64,000 nucleotides of DNA from Bog-473 sp963840435 (GTDB taxonomy: Bacteria > Actinomycetota > Acidimicrobiia > Acidimicrobiales > RAAP-2). The stretch spans positions 620,001 to 684,000 of the forward strand of contig CAWIYY010000010.1 in assembly GCA_963840435.1 (NCBI GenBank), read 5' to 3'. Both the position numbers and the translations under genes were made by a program. Position 1 is the first letter of the stretch; each line of letters begins with the position of its first letter. The notes below the pieces were generated by a model. The model had not been told where the DNA came from and did no database searches. It saw only the letters and a list, made by a program, of their open reading frames with translations. This document shows, in pieces, positions 17,716 to 24,751 of this stretch.

Positions 17716-17730
17716 GACTACAGTGTAGTC
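17716..17730 (-). promoter_or_regulatory. Palindromic operator / leaderless promoter of the DUF433-DUF5615 module
   Basis: GACTACA-G-TGTAGTC (7-bp arms, 1-nt centre) directly abuts the antitoxin ATG. A -10-like hexamer TACACT (17722-17727, minus strand) lies inside it, exactly 6 nt before the ATG. That places transcription start on the start codon. The ribbon-helix-helix part of the antitoxin is the likely ligand. Confidence 0.65.
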
Positions 17731-17795
17731 ATCTGTAGTTCCATGGCCGACAGTGAGGTGACTGCAGGCAAGTCGTGCGCCACGTCCTCGCCCTG

Positions 17796-17902
17796 GCGAG
17801 CCTGTTCAAGCCTCTGGAGCAGGTGCCGGGCGTTCGCCGGCGACCGATGGAGGTAGGCGGTCTCCACAGTGAGTCGTAGTCCGCTCGTGACACCAACACG
17901 GC
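17796..17902 (-). pseudogene. Remnant of a yefM-like antitoxin gene
   Basis: This segment aligns over its full 107 bp with 21043-21150 of the intact yefM gene in element B, at high identity (about 85% by eye). It has one single-base deletion after the SRADY segment that breaks the frame. The N-terminal coding part and any toxin partner are missing. It shows that element A once carried the same YefM/YoeB-type module as element B. Confidence 0.72.
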
Positions 17903-18007
17903 TGGGCCATTTCGAGGGGATTCTGCGACCGTTCGTCGAACGACTGGTTCTGAGCGTCTCCCGCCTCGACCTGTTCTTGGATGTGGAAGGAATGCAGCTG
18001 TGCGGTC

Positions 18008-18303
18008 AGGACGACGAGGGTGGTGCCTTGCGCTACTCGAACTGGCGCTGACGCATCTGGTTGCCGTCCGCCGCAGCTGCCGGCTGTGCCGGCGCCGGCT
18101 TCCACGATCTGCGCCGGCTGAATGCCACCACCCTCGTCGTCGAGGGCATCGACGTGAAGACGGCGCAGACCCGTCTCGGTCACGCCGATCCGAGGGTGAC
18201 GTTGTCGATCTACGCCTCGGCGCCAGCATCGATCGACCGGGAGGCCGCCGCCGCCATCGGTGAGCGCTTCTACGGTGAGCGTGGCGACGGCCGCAACGGC
18301 TGA
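18008..18303 (+). pseudogene. Tyrosine recombinase (integrase) C-terminal remnant
   Basis: The predicted residues match the C-terminal catalytic part of the intact integrase at 21496-22608. Shared elements include EGGALRYSNWR, AGFHDLRRLNATTLV, KTAQTRLGHAD and VTLSIY. The HxxR, LGH and Tyr-region motifs survive. The N-terminal arm and core domains, including the first catalytic Arg, are absent, and an in-frame TGA sits at 18049-18051. It lies 75 bp from the tRNA-Pro 3' copy, the same arrangement as the intact integrase and tRNA gene. Confidence 0.85.
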
Positions 18304-18377
18304 AAAAAGTTTCCGCGCCAATTGCGTCGAGGGCTTCGAAGAGCTCACCATCCGCAACGCCCTGAACAGGGACTTGT

Positions 18378-18423
18378 GAGTCGGGCTGCCCGGATTTGAA
18401 CCGGGGACCTCTGCGTCCCGAAC
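18378..18423. repeat. Attachment-site copy: 46-bp duplicate of the tRNA-Pro 3' end
   Basis: These 46 bp are identical to 22707-22752, which covers the anticodon-to-3'-end part of the tRNA-Pro gene. Identity stops inside the anticodon loop, so this is not a second functional tRNA. It is the expected junction left by integration of element B and also the outer end of element A. Confidence 0.88.
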
Positions 18424-18516
18424 AGAGCCCGGCCGGGTTTCGGCTCCTCCGACTAACTCGAGGAATCACCCAAATTTGCAGGTCAGCCTAACGATTTCGT
18501 CGATTCGACGCGACCA

Positions 18517-18573
18517 CATGAGACCGTGAAATACCGCTGTTTTTCATCGTTCCGCGCCATTTCCGCGCCAATT
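18517..18573. repeat. 57-bp terminal repeat, copy 2 (element B left end)
   Basis: This is the partner of 15059-15115, with three mismatches. It lies 93 bp right of the attachment-site copy. The final 25 bases (18549-18573) recur exactly at 22628-22652 near the other end of element B, so the same motif marks both ends. The 394 bp between the attachment copy and the aldehyde dehydrogenase start otherwise hold no gene. Confidence 0.75.
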
Positions 18574-18817
18574 TGTGGGGGCCTGAATCTGGCCTTCTCA
18601 ACACGTCCGTGGTCCGTCGAAAGCGCTCAGTTGCACGCCCCGACAGCCCCACTTTGACGGAGCGCGAGGTTGCCCGCAGGCCCGCGTTCGGGGACGCGGT
18701 GGCTACCCGACGAGCCGCCGCCCGCTGCCTCGTCCGGGTATTCTCGTACTGGCCGCTGGCCGCCGAATGGCCACAGGGTCTCTACAGGCCACAGGGTTTC
18801 TACCGGAGGTGTCGACG

Positions 18818-20311
18818 ATGACGCTGACCAAAAAGGCCGTGGTGCCGCTCGGAAAAGCGGACCGATTCTTCATCGGGGGGGAGTGGGTCAAGCCGTCGTC
18901 CGAGGCCACGATCGATGTCATCGACTCGGGGACCGAGGAGATTTTCTTCCGCGTGCCGGAGGCGAAGGATGGCGACATGTCGCGGGCCGTGGCCGCCGCC
19001 CGCGAGGCCTTCGACAGGGGTCCGTGGCCCCGCATGAGCCACGTCGAGCGGGCCGGGTACCTGCGAGCGCTGGGGGCCGGTCTGCAGGAACGGGTGGGGG
19101 ATGTCGGGCAGATATGGCCCCGGGAGTCCGGTGTCGTGCACGCCTTCGCCGAAGTGCTCGCGGCCGCCTGGGCGAGCGCATTCGACTACTACGCCGGGCT
19201 GGCCGACACCTTTCCGTTCGAGGAGCAGGTGACCCCGTGGATGGGCGAGTTTGGATTGATCGTGCGGGAACCCGTCGGCGTGGTGGGGGCAATCATCCCC
19301 TGGAACGGTCCGCTGGTGATGATCACCTACAAGGTCGCCCCCGCCCTGCTCGCCGGGTGCACGGTCGTGCTCAAATGCTCCCCCGAGGCGCCCGGTGAGG
19401 CCTACGTACTGGCGGAGATCGCCCAGGCGATCGGATTGCCGGCCGGGGTGTTGAACGTGGTCACCGCCGATCGTGAGGTGTCGGAGCTGCTGGTCAGGGA
19501 TCCCCGGGTCGACAAGATCACGTTCACGGGGTCGACGGCGGCAGGACGGCGGATCGCGTCGATCTGTGGTGACCGCATCGCCCGCTGCACCCTGGAGTTG
19601 GGGGGAAAGTCGGCGGCCGTGATCCTCGACGACATCGATATCGCCACCGCGGCCGGTACCCTCGCCGCCAACGAGTGCTTCGTGTCGGGACAGGTCTGCT
19701 CTTCCCTCACCCGGATCGTCGTCACCCGGAATCGGCACGACGAGTTCGTCGACGCCCTGACCCAGTCCTTCGCCCAGGTCCAGGTGGGGGACCCGTTCGA
19801 TCCCCAGACTCAGATGGGCCCGCTGGCGTCTCGGCGCCAGCGGGACCGGGTCGAGGGCTACATCGCCAAGGGCCTCGCCGAGGGGGCGACCCTCGCAGCC
19901 GGCGGCGGTCGCCCGAAGCACCTGGACCGTGGCTGGTACATCGAGCCGACGGTGTTCGGGAACGTCGACAACTCCTCCACCATCGCTCAGGAGGAGATAT
20001 TCGGCCCGGTCCTCAGCGTCATCCCCGCCGACGACGAGCAGGACGCCATCGCCATCGCCAACGACACGATCTACGGATTGAACGCCTCGGTGTTCACCAA
20101 CGATGTGGACCGGGCCCGCGACGTAGCCCGGCAACTGCGCTCAGGCACGGTCGGCCACAATGCATTCCGTACTGACTTCACTATGGCGTTCGGTGGCTTC
20201 AAGCAGTCGGGGATAGGACGCGAGGGGGGAACCGAAGGGCTGCTTCCGTTCCTCGAGACCAAGTCGGTGATCCTCGAGGGCCGTCCGGCGGGCTACAAAA
20301 CCGAAAGCTAG
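18818..20311 (+). CDS. NAD(P)-dependent aldehyde dehydrogenase
   Basis: This is a full-length (497-residue) member of the aldehyde dehydrogenase superfamily, oxidising an aldehyde to the acid with NAD(P)+. Catalytic elements are all present: IPWNGPL with the oxyanion Asn, ELGGKSA with the general-base Glu, and SGQVCSS with the nucleophile Cys. The C-terminal EEIFGPVLSV and GGFKQSGIGRE motifs are also present. The aldehyde is not identifiable. ATG 18818 has CGGAGG 8 nt upstream; an in-frame GTG at 18809 lies inside that site. It is the cargo gene of element B and probably came in by horizontal transfer. Confidence 0.93.
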   Translation: MTLTKKAVVPLGKADRFFIGGEWVKPSSEATIDVIDSGTEEIFFRVPEAKDGDMSRAVAAAREAFDRGPWPRMSHVERAGYLRALGAGLQERVGDVGQIWPRESGVVHAFAEVLAAAWASAFDYYAGLADTFPFEEQVTPWMGEFGLIVREPVGVVGAIIPWNGPLVMITYKVAPALLAGCTVVLKCSPEAPGEAYVLAEIAQAIGLPAGVLNVVTADREVSELLVRDPRVDKITFTGSTAAGRRIASICGDRIARCTLELGGKSAAVILDDIDIATAAGTLAANECFVSGQVCSSLTRIVVTRNRHDEFVDALTQSFAQVQVGDPFDPQTQMGPLASRRQRDRVEGYIAKGLAEGATLAAGGGRPKHLDRGWYIEPTVFGNVDNSSTIAQEEIFGPVLSVIPADDEQDAIAIANDTIYGLNASVFTNDVDRARDVARQLRSGTVGHNAFRTDFTMAFGGFKQSGIGREGGTEGLLPFLETKSVILEGRPAGYKTES

Positions 20312-20516
20312 AGCCGCCGCCCCTTGCGCATTTTCCAAGCAACGACGAGGCACCAGGCACCCGGATCGGGTCTCGAAGAGGTGGTGTGGGGGGTGACGGT
20401 GGTGAGCTGATATCGGCGACCCCTGCGTACGGGTGCCCCACTCGTGCCGTACGGCCGCAGGGTTATACGGGTGATTGAACATTTGGGGACAGGGGTCCTC
20501 GACCCGTGACGAGCGG

Positions 20517-20687
20517 CGGTCAAGGGCAGCCGAAGGCTGGCGGAGCGAACCCTTGACGGCCGCGTCGTAACTTCATTCGAAGCCCACAATGGAGTTGGCC
20601 GGTCGCTCGGCGACCGGCCTGGATGCCTAGTTGGGCCGAATTGGGGCGGGTGCGTGCCCTGTAACACAGCACCCGCAAAATACATAC
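20517..20687. repeat. Structured ~171-bp repeat, copy 2
   Basis: This is homologous to 16747-16921. Unit 1 has GTCAAGGG (20519-20526) with CCCTTGAC (20550-20557), enclosing CAGCC/GGCTG, where copy 1 has CGGCC/GGCCG. Unit 2 has GCCCA/TGGGC enclosing a perfect 10-bp hairpin (20597-20606 with 20610-20619, loop TCG). Unit 3 has GCGGGTGC (20646-20653) with GCACCCGC (20669-20676), then AAAATACATAC. It starts 62 bp past the YoeB stop. The stretch from 20312 to 20516 shows no gene. Confidence 0.75.
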
Positions 20688-20749
20688 AAGACCAACGACT
20701 CACTGGGGCCAACGCACGCCGCACACCTCCAGCGTGAACATGTTTCCGG

Positions 20750-21010
20750 TCAGGGCTCGTAGTGGTATCTGGCCTCCAGCACCACGAGGTCGTCGTCCTC
20801 GACCGTATAGACCAAGCGATGCTCGCCGTCGATCCGCCTCGACCAGGAGCCCTGCAGGACATGGCGCAGTGGCTCGGGTTTTCCGATTCCGGCGAATGGG
20901 TCGCGCAGCGTGTCCTCGTTGAGCCGATTGATCCGCTTCACCATCTTCTTGTCGACGGACTGCCAGTGGAGGACGTCGGACCAGCCGTGTGGCGTGAAGA
21001 CCAGCCTCAT
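20750..21010 (-). CDS. yoeB: Txe/YoeB-family toxin (ribosome-dependent mRNA endonuclease)
   Basis: This is an 86-residue RelE/YoeB-fold toxin that would cleave mRNA on translating ribosomes. The features match the family: KKMVKRINRLNEDTLRDPF, GIGKPEPLRH with the catalytic Glu region, SWSRRIDGEHRLVYTV with the conserved Arg, and the C-terminal ARYHY with the catalytic His. ATG 21010 overlaps the yefM stop by 4 nt (ATGA), the usual antitoxin-first arrangement. It should be neutralised by the upstream antitoxin and repressed by the complex. Confidence 0.93.
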   Translation of the reverse strand: MRLVFTPHGWSDVLHWQSVDKKMVKRINRLNEDTLRDPFAGIGKPEPLRHVLQGSWSRRIDGEHRLVYTVEDDDLVVLEARYHYEP

Positions 21011-21252
21011 TCCGAGAGTTCGTGGGCCTCGAAGTCACCGCTGCGAGCCTGCTCGAGGCTTTCGAGCAGACGCCGGGCGTTCGCCGGCGACCGGAGCAGG
21101 TAGGCGGTCTCCTCCAGTGCCTCGTAGTCCGCCCGCGACATCAGCACGGCGTCTCCACACTTCGAAGTGATCTCAATCGGCTGGCGGTCGTTGTTCACCT
21201 GTTCGATCAGGGGGAAGAGGTTCTTCCTGGCTTCGCTTGCCGTCAGTGCCAC
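21007..21252 (-). CDS. yefM: YefM/Phd-family antitoxin
   Basis: This is an 81-residue antitoxin. The N-terminal Phd/YefM DNA-binding fold reads ALTASEARKNLFPLIEQVN, and the middle segment DAVLMSRADYEALEET is highly typical. The acidic C-terminal tail would bind YoeB. GTG 21252 is preceded by GGAG about 6 nt away. Its first 16 nt overlap the 5' end of the HTH fragment on the other strand. A decayed copy of this gene remains in element A at 17796-17902. Confidence 0.92.
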   Translation of the reverse strand: MALTASEARKNLFPLIEQVNNDRQPIEITSKCGDAVLMSRADYEALEETAYLLRSPANARRLLESLEQARSGDFEAHELSE

Positions 21253-21452
21253 AGGGTCTCCACATGCGTCGGCTGGTGGCCGAGCGGCGCATCCCGATCG
21301 TGAAGGTCGGTCGGCTCATCCGCTTCGACAGTCACGACGTGGAGCACTGGGTCGACGATCGCCGGGTCGGCCTCGTGGTGCCCGCCTCCGTCGCCATCAG
21401 GGCGGCACGCAAGGAACGCACAAGCAACCGGGAGCACCGTCGTGCGATGTGA
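21237..21452 (+). CDS. Excisionase-like HTH protein, 5'-truncated fragment
   Basis: The sequence MRRLVAERRIPIVKVGRLIRF followed by HDVEHWVDDRRV matches the second half of the short MerR/HTH_17 excisionase-type DNA-binding domain. The first helix, usually just before it, is missing. Upstream of the TTG at 21237 the frame shows no such helix, and the antitoxin gene begins there on the other strand. It probably lost its 5' end when the toxin-antitoxin module arrived. It sits 43 bp before the integrase, as excisionase genes do. Residual function is uncertain. Confidence 0.55.
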   Translation: MPSVPQGLHMRRLVAERRIPIVKVGRLIRFDSHDVEHWVDDRRVGLVVPASVAIRAARKERTSNREHRRAM

Positions 21453-21495
21453 GCGGTTGAGGTCCGGTCGATCGCACGTGGAGGCGGTGTAGTCC

Positions 21496-22608
21496 GTGCC
21501 GGCCATGCGTCCATTCGGCAGCGTGCGCCAGCGGGGCCGCCTGTACGAGGCGAGCTACTGGCACAACGGCCGGCGCCACGTCGCACCGATGACCTTCGCC
21601 ACCAAGGCCGATGCCCGGGCGTTCCTCTCCGCTGTCGAGGCCGACATCCGTCGGGGCGGCTGGATCGACCCCTCCGCCGGTCGCCTGCTGGTCTGGGAGC
21701 TGGCCGACGAGTGGCTGCAGTCCAATCCGACCAAGCGTGAGTCGACGACGGCCCGCGAGGAGCTGACGCTGCGGCTCCACGTCCTGCCGACGCTGGGCGA
21801 TCACCGCCTGGAGCGAGTCGGGCCGCCCGACATCCAGCGCCTCGTCAACGCATGGGGGACCGAGCATGCTCCTCGCACCGTCAAGCGCAACTACGAGGTG
21901 GTGCGGGCCATGTTCGGCTACGCCGTGCGCAATGACTGGTTGGCCCGGAATCCCTGCCGCAACGTCCACCTGCCACCCGTCGAGAGCACCCGCCGCTTCG
22001 ATCTCACCCCCGAGGACGTCGCCGGCATCGCCGCCCAGGTGGCCATCGAGTACCGGCCGATGGTCTGGCTCGGTGCCGTGCTGGGACTGCGCTGGTCCGA
22101 GGTTGCTGGCCTACGGGTAGGACGGATCGACCTTTCGACCGGGCGACTCTCCGTGGCCGAGGCGCTGGTGCGCGGGACCGGTGGGCGCAACGTGTTCGGC
22201 CCGCCCAAGTCGAAGGCGGGCCGACGGACCATGTTCATGCCGAGCGTCATCGTCGCCATGCTCGAGCAACACCTCGAGCGGGTCGAGCTCGCCGCAGCCG
22301 ACGCCGATGCGCTCGTGTTCACCGACGACGAGGGTGGCTCGTTGCGCTACTCCAACTGGCGGCGCCGGGTCTGGGTGCCCGCCGTCACCGCAGCCGGCTG
22401 CGCGAACGCCGGTTTCCACGACCTGCGTCGCCTCAATGCCACGACGCTCGTGGTCGAGGGGATCGACGTGAAGACGGCACAAACCCGACTGGGACACGCC
22501 GACTCGAGAGTGACGCTGGCGATCTACGCCGCTGCGCCGGCATCCGTGGACCGGGCCGCCGCCGCCGTCCTCGGTGAGCGCTTCTTCGGCAGCAACGGCA
22601 ACGGCTGA
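21496..22608 (+). CDS. Tyrosine-type site-specific recombinase (integrase)
   Basis: This 370-residue phage-type integrase would catalyse integration and excision at the tRNA-Pro site. An N-terminal AP2-like arm-binding region (SYWHNGRRHVAPMTFATKAD) is followed by a SAM-like core-binding domain and the catalytic domain. The catalytic signature is present: Arg in GLRWSEVAGL, HDLRR, LGHADSR and the nucleophile Tyr in LAIYA. GTG 21496 has GGAGG about 11 nt upstream. The 3' end lies 101 bp from the tRNA-Pro 3' end. A degenerate relative is at 18008-18303. Confidence 0.94.
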   Translation: MPAMRPFGSVRQRGRLYEASYWHNGRRHVAPMTFATKADARAFLSAVEADIRRGGWIDPSAGRLLVWELADEWLQSNPTKRESTTAREELTLRLHVLPTLGDHRLERVGPPDIQRLVNAWGTEHAPRTVKRNYEVVRAMFGYAVRNDWLARNPCRNVHLPPVESTRRFDLTPEDVAGIAAQVAIEYRPMVWLGAVLGLRWSEVAGLRVGRIDLSTGRLSVAEALVRGTGGRNVFGPPKSKAGRRTMFMPSVIVAMLEQHLERVELAAADADALVFTDDEGGSLRYSNWRRRVWVPAVTAAGCANAGFHDLRRLNATTLVVEGIDVKTAQTRLGHADSRVTLAIYAAAPASVDRAAAAVLGERFFGSNGNG

Positions 22609-22627
22609 AATTTCCCGGCCCGAAAAT

Positions 22628-22652
22628 GTTCCGCGCCATTTCCGCGCCAATT
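22628..22652. repeat. 25-bp integrase-side copy of the terminal repeat
   Basis: This is identical to 18549-18573. On the minus strand it contains two direct TGGCGCGGAA units 11 bp apart, between the integrase stop and the tRNA gene. A half copy (15 bp) sits at 18309-18323, in the same position after the integrase remnant. These look like arm-type sites for the recombinase. Confidence 0.65.
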
Positions 22653-22709
22653 GTTCGGAGCGTTTGGAAGACCTCACCGCCGCCTACACCCTGAACAGGG
22701 ATTTTCGAG

Positions 22710-22784
22710 TCGGGCTGCCCGGATTTGAACCGGGGACCTCTGCGTCCCGAACGCAGCGCGCTAACCAAGCTGCGCCACAGCCCG
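22710..22784 (-). tRNA. tRNA-Pro (anticodon CGG)
   Basis: The minus strand folds into a normal cloverleaf. The acceptor is CGGGCTG paired with CAGCCCG, the D arm reads GCGCAGCTTGGTTAGCGC, the anticodon stem CTGCG/CGCAG carries loop TTCGGGA, and the T arm has GGTTCAAATCC. The discriminator is A; CCA is not encoded. Its 3' part (22707-22752) is duplicated at 18378-18423, so it is the attB target of the integrase, and the gene remains intact after insertion. Confidence 0.95.
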
Positions 22785-22825
22785 TGCCGCCTCCCGAAGG
22801 AAGCGAAGAGCAACCATACCCCGGC

Positions 22826-23788
22826 TCAGCCGCCGGCTTCCCCGCCCGCCGGTGACGCCGACCCCGGCCCCTCGCCGGCGTCCCCGGGGTTCTCGGGCAT
22901 CGACTCCGGTGGCCCTTCGCCGGTTCCGGCAAAGGTGGCGACGACCTGCGCCACCCGCCGCTTGTCCATCTCGATGACGCGGAGGTTCCAGTCGCCCACG
23001 GCGATCTCCTCGCCCTCCACCGGGATGTGGCCGAACTCGTCGAACAACAGCCCGCCCATGGTGACGTACTCGCCGTCGGGGATCTCCATGCCGAGTCGTT
23101 CGCGCACGTCGTCCACGTTGGTCTGCCCGTCGATCAGCCAGCGGGTGTTGTCCACCCGGACGATCATCGCCTCCTCGTCCTCGTCGAACTCGTCGTGCAG
23201 GTCTCCCACCAACGGCTCGAGCAGATCCTTGACTGTCAGCAGCCCGGCCACGCCGCCGTACTCGTCCACCACGACGGCGACCGCCCGCCGGTGTTTGCGC
23301 ATGTCGGCCAACGCCTCGAGGACCCCCAGTGACTCCGGGACGAGGTACGGCTGGCGGACCTTGCGGGAGATCTCGAGCGGGCTGGGATCGGTGGCGTCGC
23401 GCTCGCGATTGCCACCGCCGTCACCGTTCGGGCGGGGGCGACCGGTGCGGAAGATGTCGTTGACGAAGAGGATGCCCACCAGGTCGTCCAGGTCGTCCAC
23501 CACCACCGGGAAGCAGCTGTGCCCGGAGGTGCGCACTGCCTGCGCGATGTCGTCGGCGTGCACCGGAATGGTCAGGTAGGTGACGTCGGTCCGGGGCGTC
23601 ATGACTTCGCGCACATCCATGTCGCGCAGATCCGCCAGCGCCTCGATGATGATCCGTTCCTGTTCGGACGCCTCGGCTTCGAGGGAGCCCGGGTACCCGT
23701 TGGCCTCGTCGTCCCCGTCCTCGCGGCGCCAACGCATGCGGGACCGTTTGCGGGTCGGGTCCGACGTTGCCTCCCGGCGGCGGGCCAC
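22826..23788 (-). CDS. CBS-domain protein, CorC/HlyC-like
   Basis: This is a cytoplasmic protein with a CBS pair and a C-terminal transporter-associated CorC_HlyC domain. It has VREVMTPRTDVTYL at the start of CBS1, YLVPESLGVLEAL and VDEYGGVAGLLTVKDLLEPLVGDL through CBS2, and LIDGQTNVDDV to DWNLRVIEMDKRRV in the C-terminal domain. The membrane DUF21 domain of full CNNM/CorB proteins is absent, as in E. coli CorC. Its role is likely in divalent cation balance or phosphodiesterase-like regulation; this is inference. It starts 11 bp after the receiver protein gene and ends 41 bp before the tRNA-Pro gene. Confidence 0.88.
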   Translation of the reverse strand: MARRREATSDPTRKRSRMRWRREDGDDEANGYPGSLEAEASEQERIIIEALADLRDMDVREVMTPRTDVTYLTIPVHADDIAQAVRTSGHSCFPVVVDDLDDLVGILFVNDIFRTGRPRPNGDGGGNRERDATDPSPLEISRKVRQPYLVPESLGVLEALADMRKHRRAVAVVVDEYGGVAGLLTVKDLLEPLVGDLHDEFDEDEEAMIVRVDNTRWLIDGQTNVDDVRERLGMEIPDGEYVTMGGLLFDEFGHIPVEGEEIAVGDWNLRVIEMDKRRVAQVVATFAGTGEGPPESMPENPGDAGEGPGSASPAGGEAGG

Positions 23789-23799
23789 GATCGGGCGGC

Positions 23800-24255
23800 T
23801 CAGGTACTGGGCTCGGGTCCCGGCTGGAGCTGGGGCTCGGACCCCACCAGAACGGGCACGGGGGTGAATGAGTCGTCGGCGTAGGTCCCGTCGTCGAGGA
23901 GCGTGTTCACCGCCCGCCTGAGGCGGAGTGGGTCGAGTGGTTTCACCAACCAGCCTTCGGCCCCCGAGCGCCGGGCCAGGAATACGTCGGGCCGGCGGTC
24001 GAGGATCATCAGGACCGCCACGTGGTCGAGGGCGTCGTAGGACTCCTGGAGGCGCAGCTCCAGGGTGACCGCCATGCCGCCCATGTTGCCCATCTGCATG
24101 TCGACGATCACCAGGTCGGGGAGTTCCTCGGTCACCGCGGCGATCACTTCTGGTCCCGACGTGACGGACATCACCTCGCGGTCGGGCCCGCTGATGACCG
24201 CTTCGATCTCGCGCCGGAGCGTCGGGGCGTCGCTGGCGACCAGGATGGTCTGCAC
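23800..24255 (-). CDS. Stand-alone response regulator receiver protein
   Basis: This single-domain receiver has 151 residues. The phosphoacceptor is in LVIVDMQMG (about Asp52), and the conserved Lys is in GWLVKPLDP. The N-terminal acidic patch is reduced to ASDAPT, with one Asp. There is no DNA-binding or enzymatic output domain, so it probably acts by protein contacts or in a phosphorelay. It is co-directional and 11 bp from the CBS protein gene, suggesting a two-gene operon. GTG 24255 is the start. Confidence 0.8.
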   Translation of the reverse strand: MQTILVASDAPTLRREIEAVISGPDREVMSVTSGPEVIAAVTEELPDLVIVDMQMGNMGGMAVTLELRLQESYDALDHVAVLMILDRRPDVFLARRSGAEGWLVKPLDPLRLRRAVNTLLDDGTYADDSFTPVPVLVGSEPQLQPGPEPST

Positions 24256-24318
24256 CGCGGGGAGACTATCGGACCAGGGTCCGAGCCCGGAAACCGGTAG
24301 CGGGAAGTCTGAATCGCG

Positions 24319-24627
24319 TCAACCGGAAACGAATTCAGGTGGGACGTTGTAGCGCTCGCAGCAAGTGGCTGCCCCGAGTGTTCTGAAATCACTCTCAATC
24401 TTTGCGGCCTTGTCCCTGGCTTCCTGGAATTTCTTGACTACGGCGATGACCCGTGTCTCACCGCTCGAATTCTCGGCGATGACCGAGGGGTCTCTGCCCG
24501 AATAGCTCTCGAAGCCGAGTGATTCGCTCGCGCCGCCGCCGAACCGTGGCTTCAGGAGATCTTGAAAGTACGTTCCCCAACTGATCTTCGGTTTGACGAC
24601 CCTGAAATCAAGCTGTCCAGAGTCCAT
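24319..24627 (-). CDS. Hypothetical protein, unknown
   Basis: This 102-residue reading frame has no family I recognise. It contains FRVVKPKISWGTYFQDLL and a Lys/Ala-rich helix (VVKKFQEARDKAAKIESDF) with two adjacent cysteines near the C-terminus. Local GC content is lower than in the flanking genes, so it may be foreign. ATG 24627 is used; the ribosome binding site is weak. It lies between the receiver gene and the ArsA-type genes and may or may not be expressed. Confidence 0.45.
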   Translation of the reverse strand: MDSGQLDFRVVKPKISWGTYFQDLLKPRFGGGASESLGFESYSGRDPSVIAENSSGETRVIAVVKKFQEARDKAAKIESDFRTLGAATCCERYNVPPEFVSG

Positions 24628-24751
24628 TCGCAAAGCCTGGTGGACGACCGAGGCCGGTGCAACCCATCTTTGCCCTGGTCAGTCCGACAGGGCGTCGTCG
24701 CCTGCCTATCCGCAGATTCAAACTGACCCACTACCCGGAAACCGGACCGGC

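Larger units (their letters stand above)
15059..18423. mobile_element. Integrative element A (decayed) at tRNA-Pro
   Basis: This block has the same order of parts as element B to its right: a 57-bp terminal repeat, one cargo gene (YVTN propeller), a ~175-bp structured repeat, a minus-strand toxin-antitoxin module, integrase sequence on the plus strand, and a copy of the tRNA-Pro 3' end (18378-18423). Its integrase is reduced to a C-terminal fragment with an in-frame stop. An original yefM-like antitoxin survives only as a remnant beside a different toxin-antitoxin pair. The left boundary is set at the terminal repeat and is approximate. The element is probably no longer mobile on its own; this is inference from layout. 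Confidence 0.65.
18378..22752. mobile_element. Integrative element B, inserted at tRNA-Pro(CGG)
   Basis: The 4.4-kb block is bounded by 46-bp direct repeats of the tRNA-Pro 3' end. It contains, left to right, the 57-bp terminal repeat, an aldehyde dehydrogenase gene, the structured repeat, a YefM/YoeB pair on the minus strand, an HTH (excisionase-like) fragment, and an intact tyrosine recombinase whose 3' end faces the tRNA 3' end. That is the classic layout of a tRNA-targeting integrative element. No transfer or replication gene is visible, so it would be a small site-specific element or the shortened remnant of a larger island. Confidence 0.78.

Noticed and set aside
18381..18423. Second tRNA-Pro gene
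   Set aside because: Only the 3' part matches; identity ends in the anticodon loop and no cloverleaf 5' half exists. It is an attachment-site copy.
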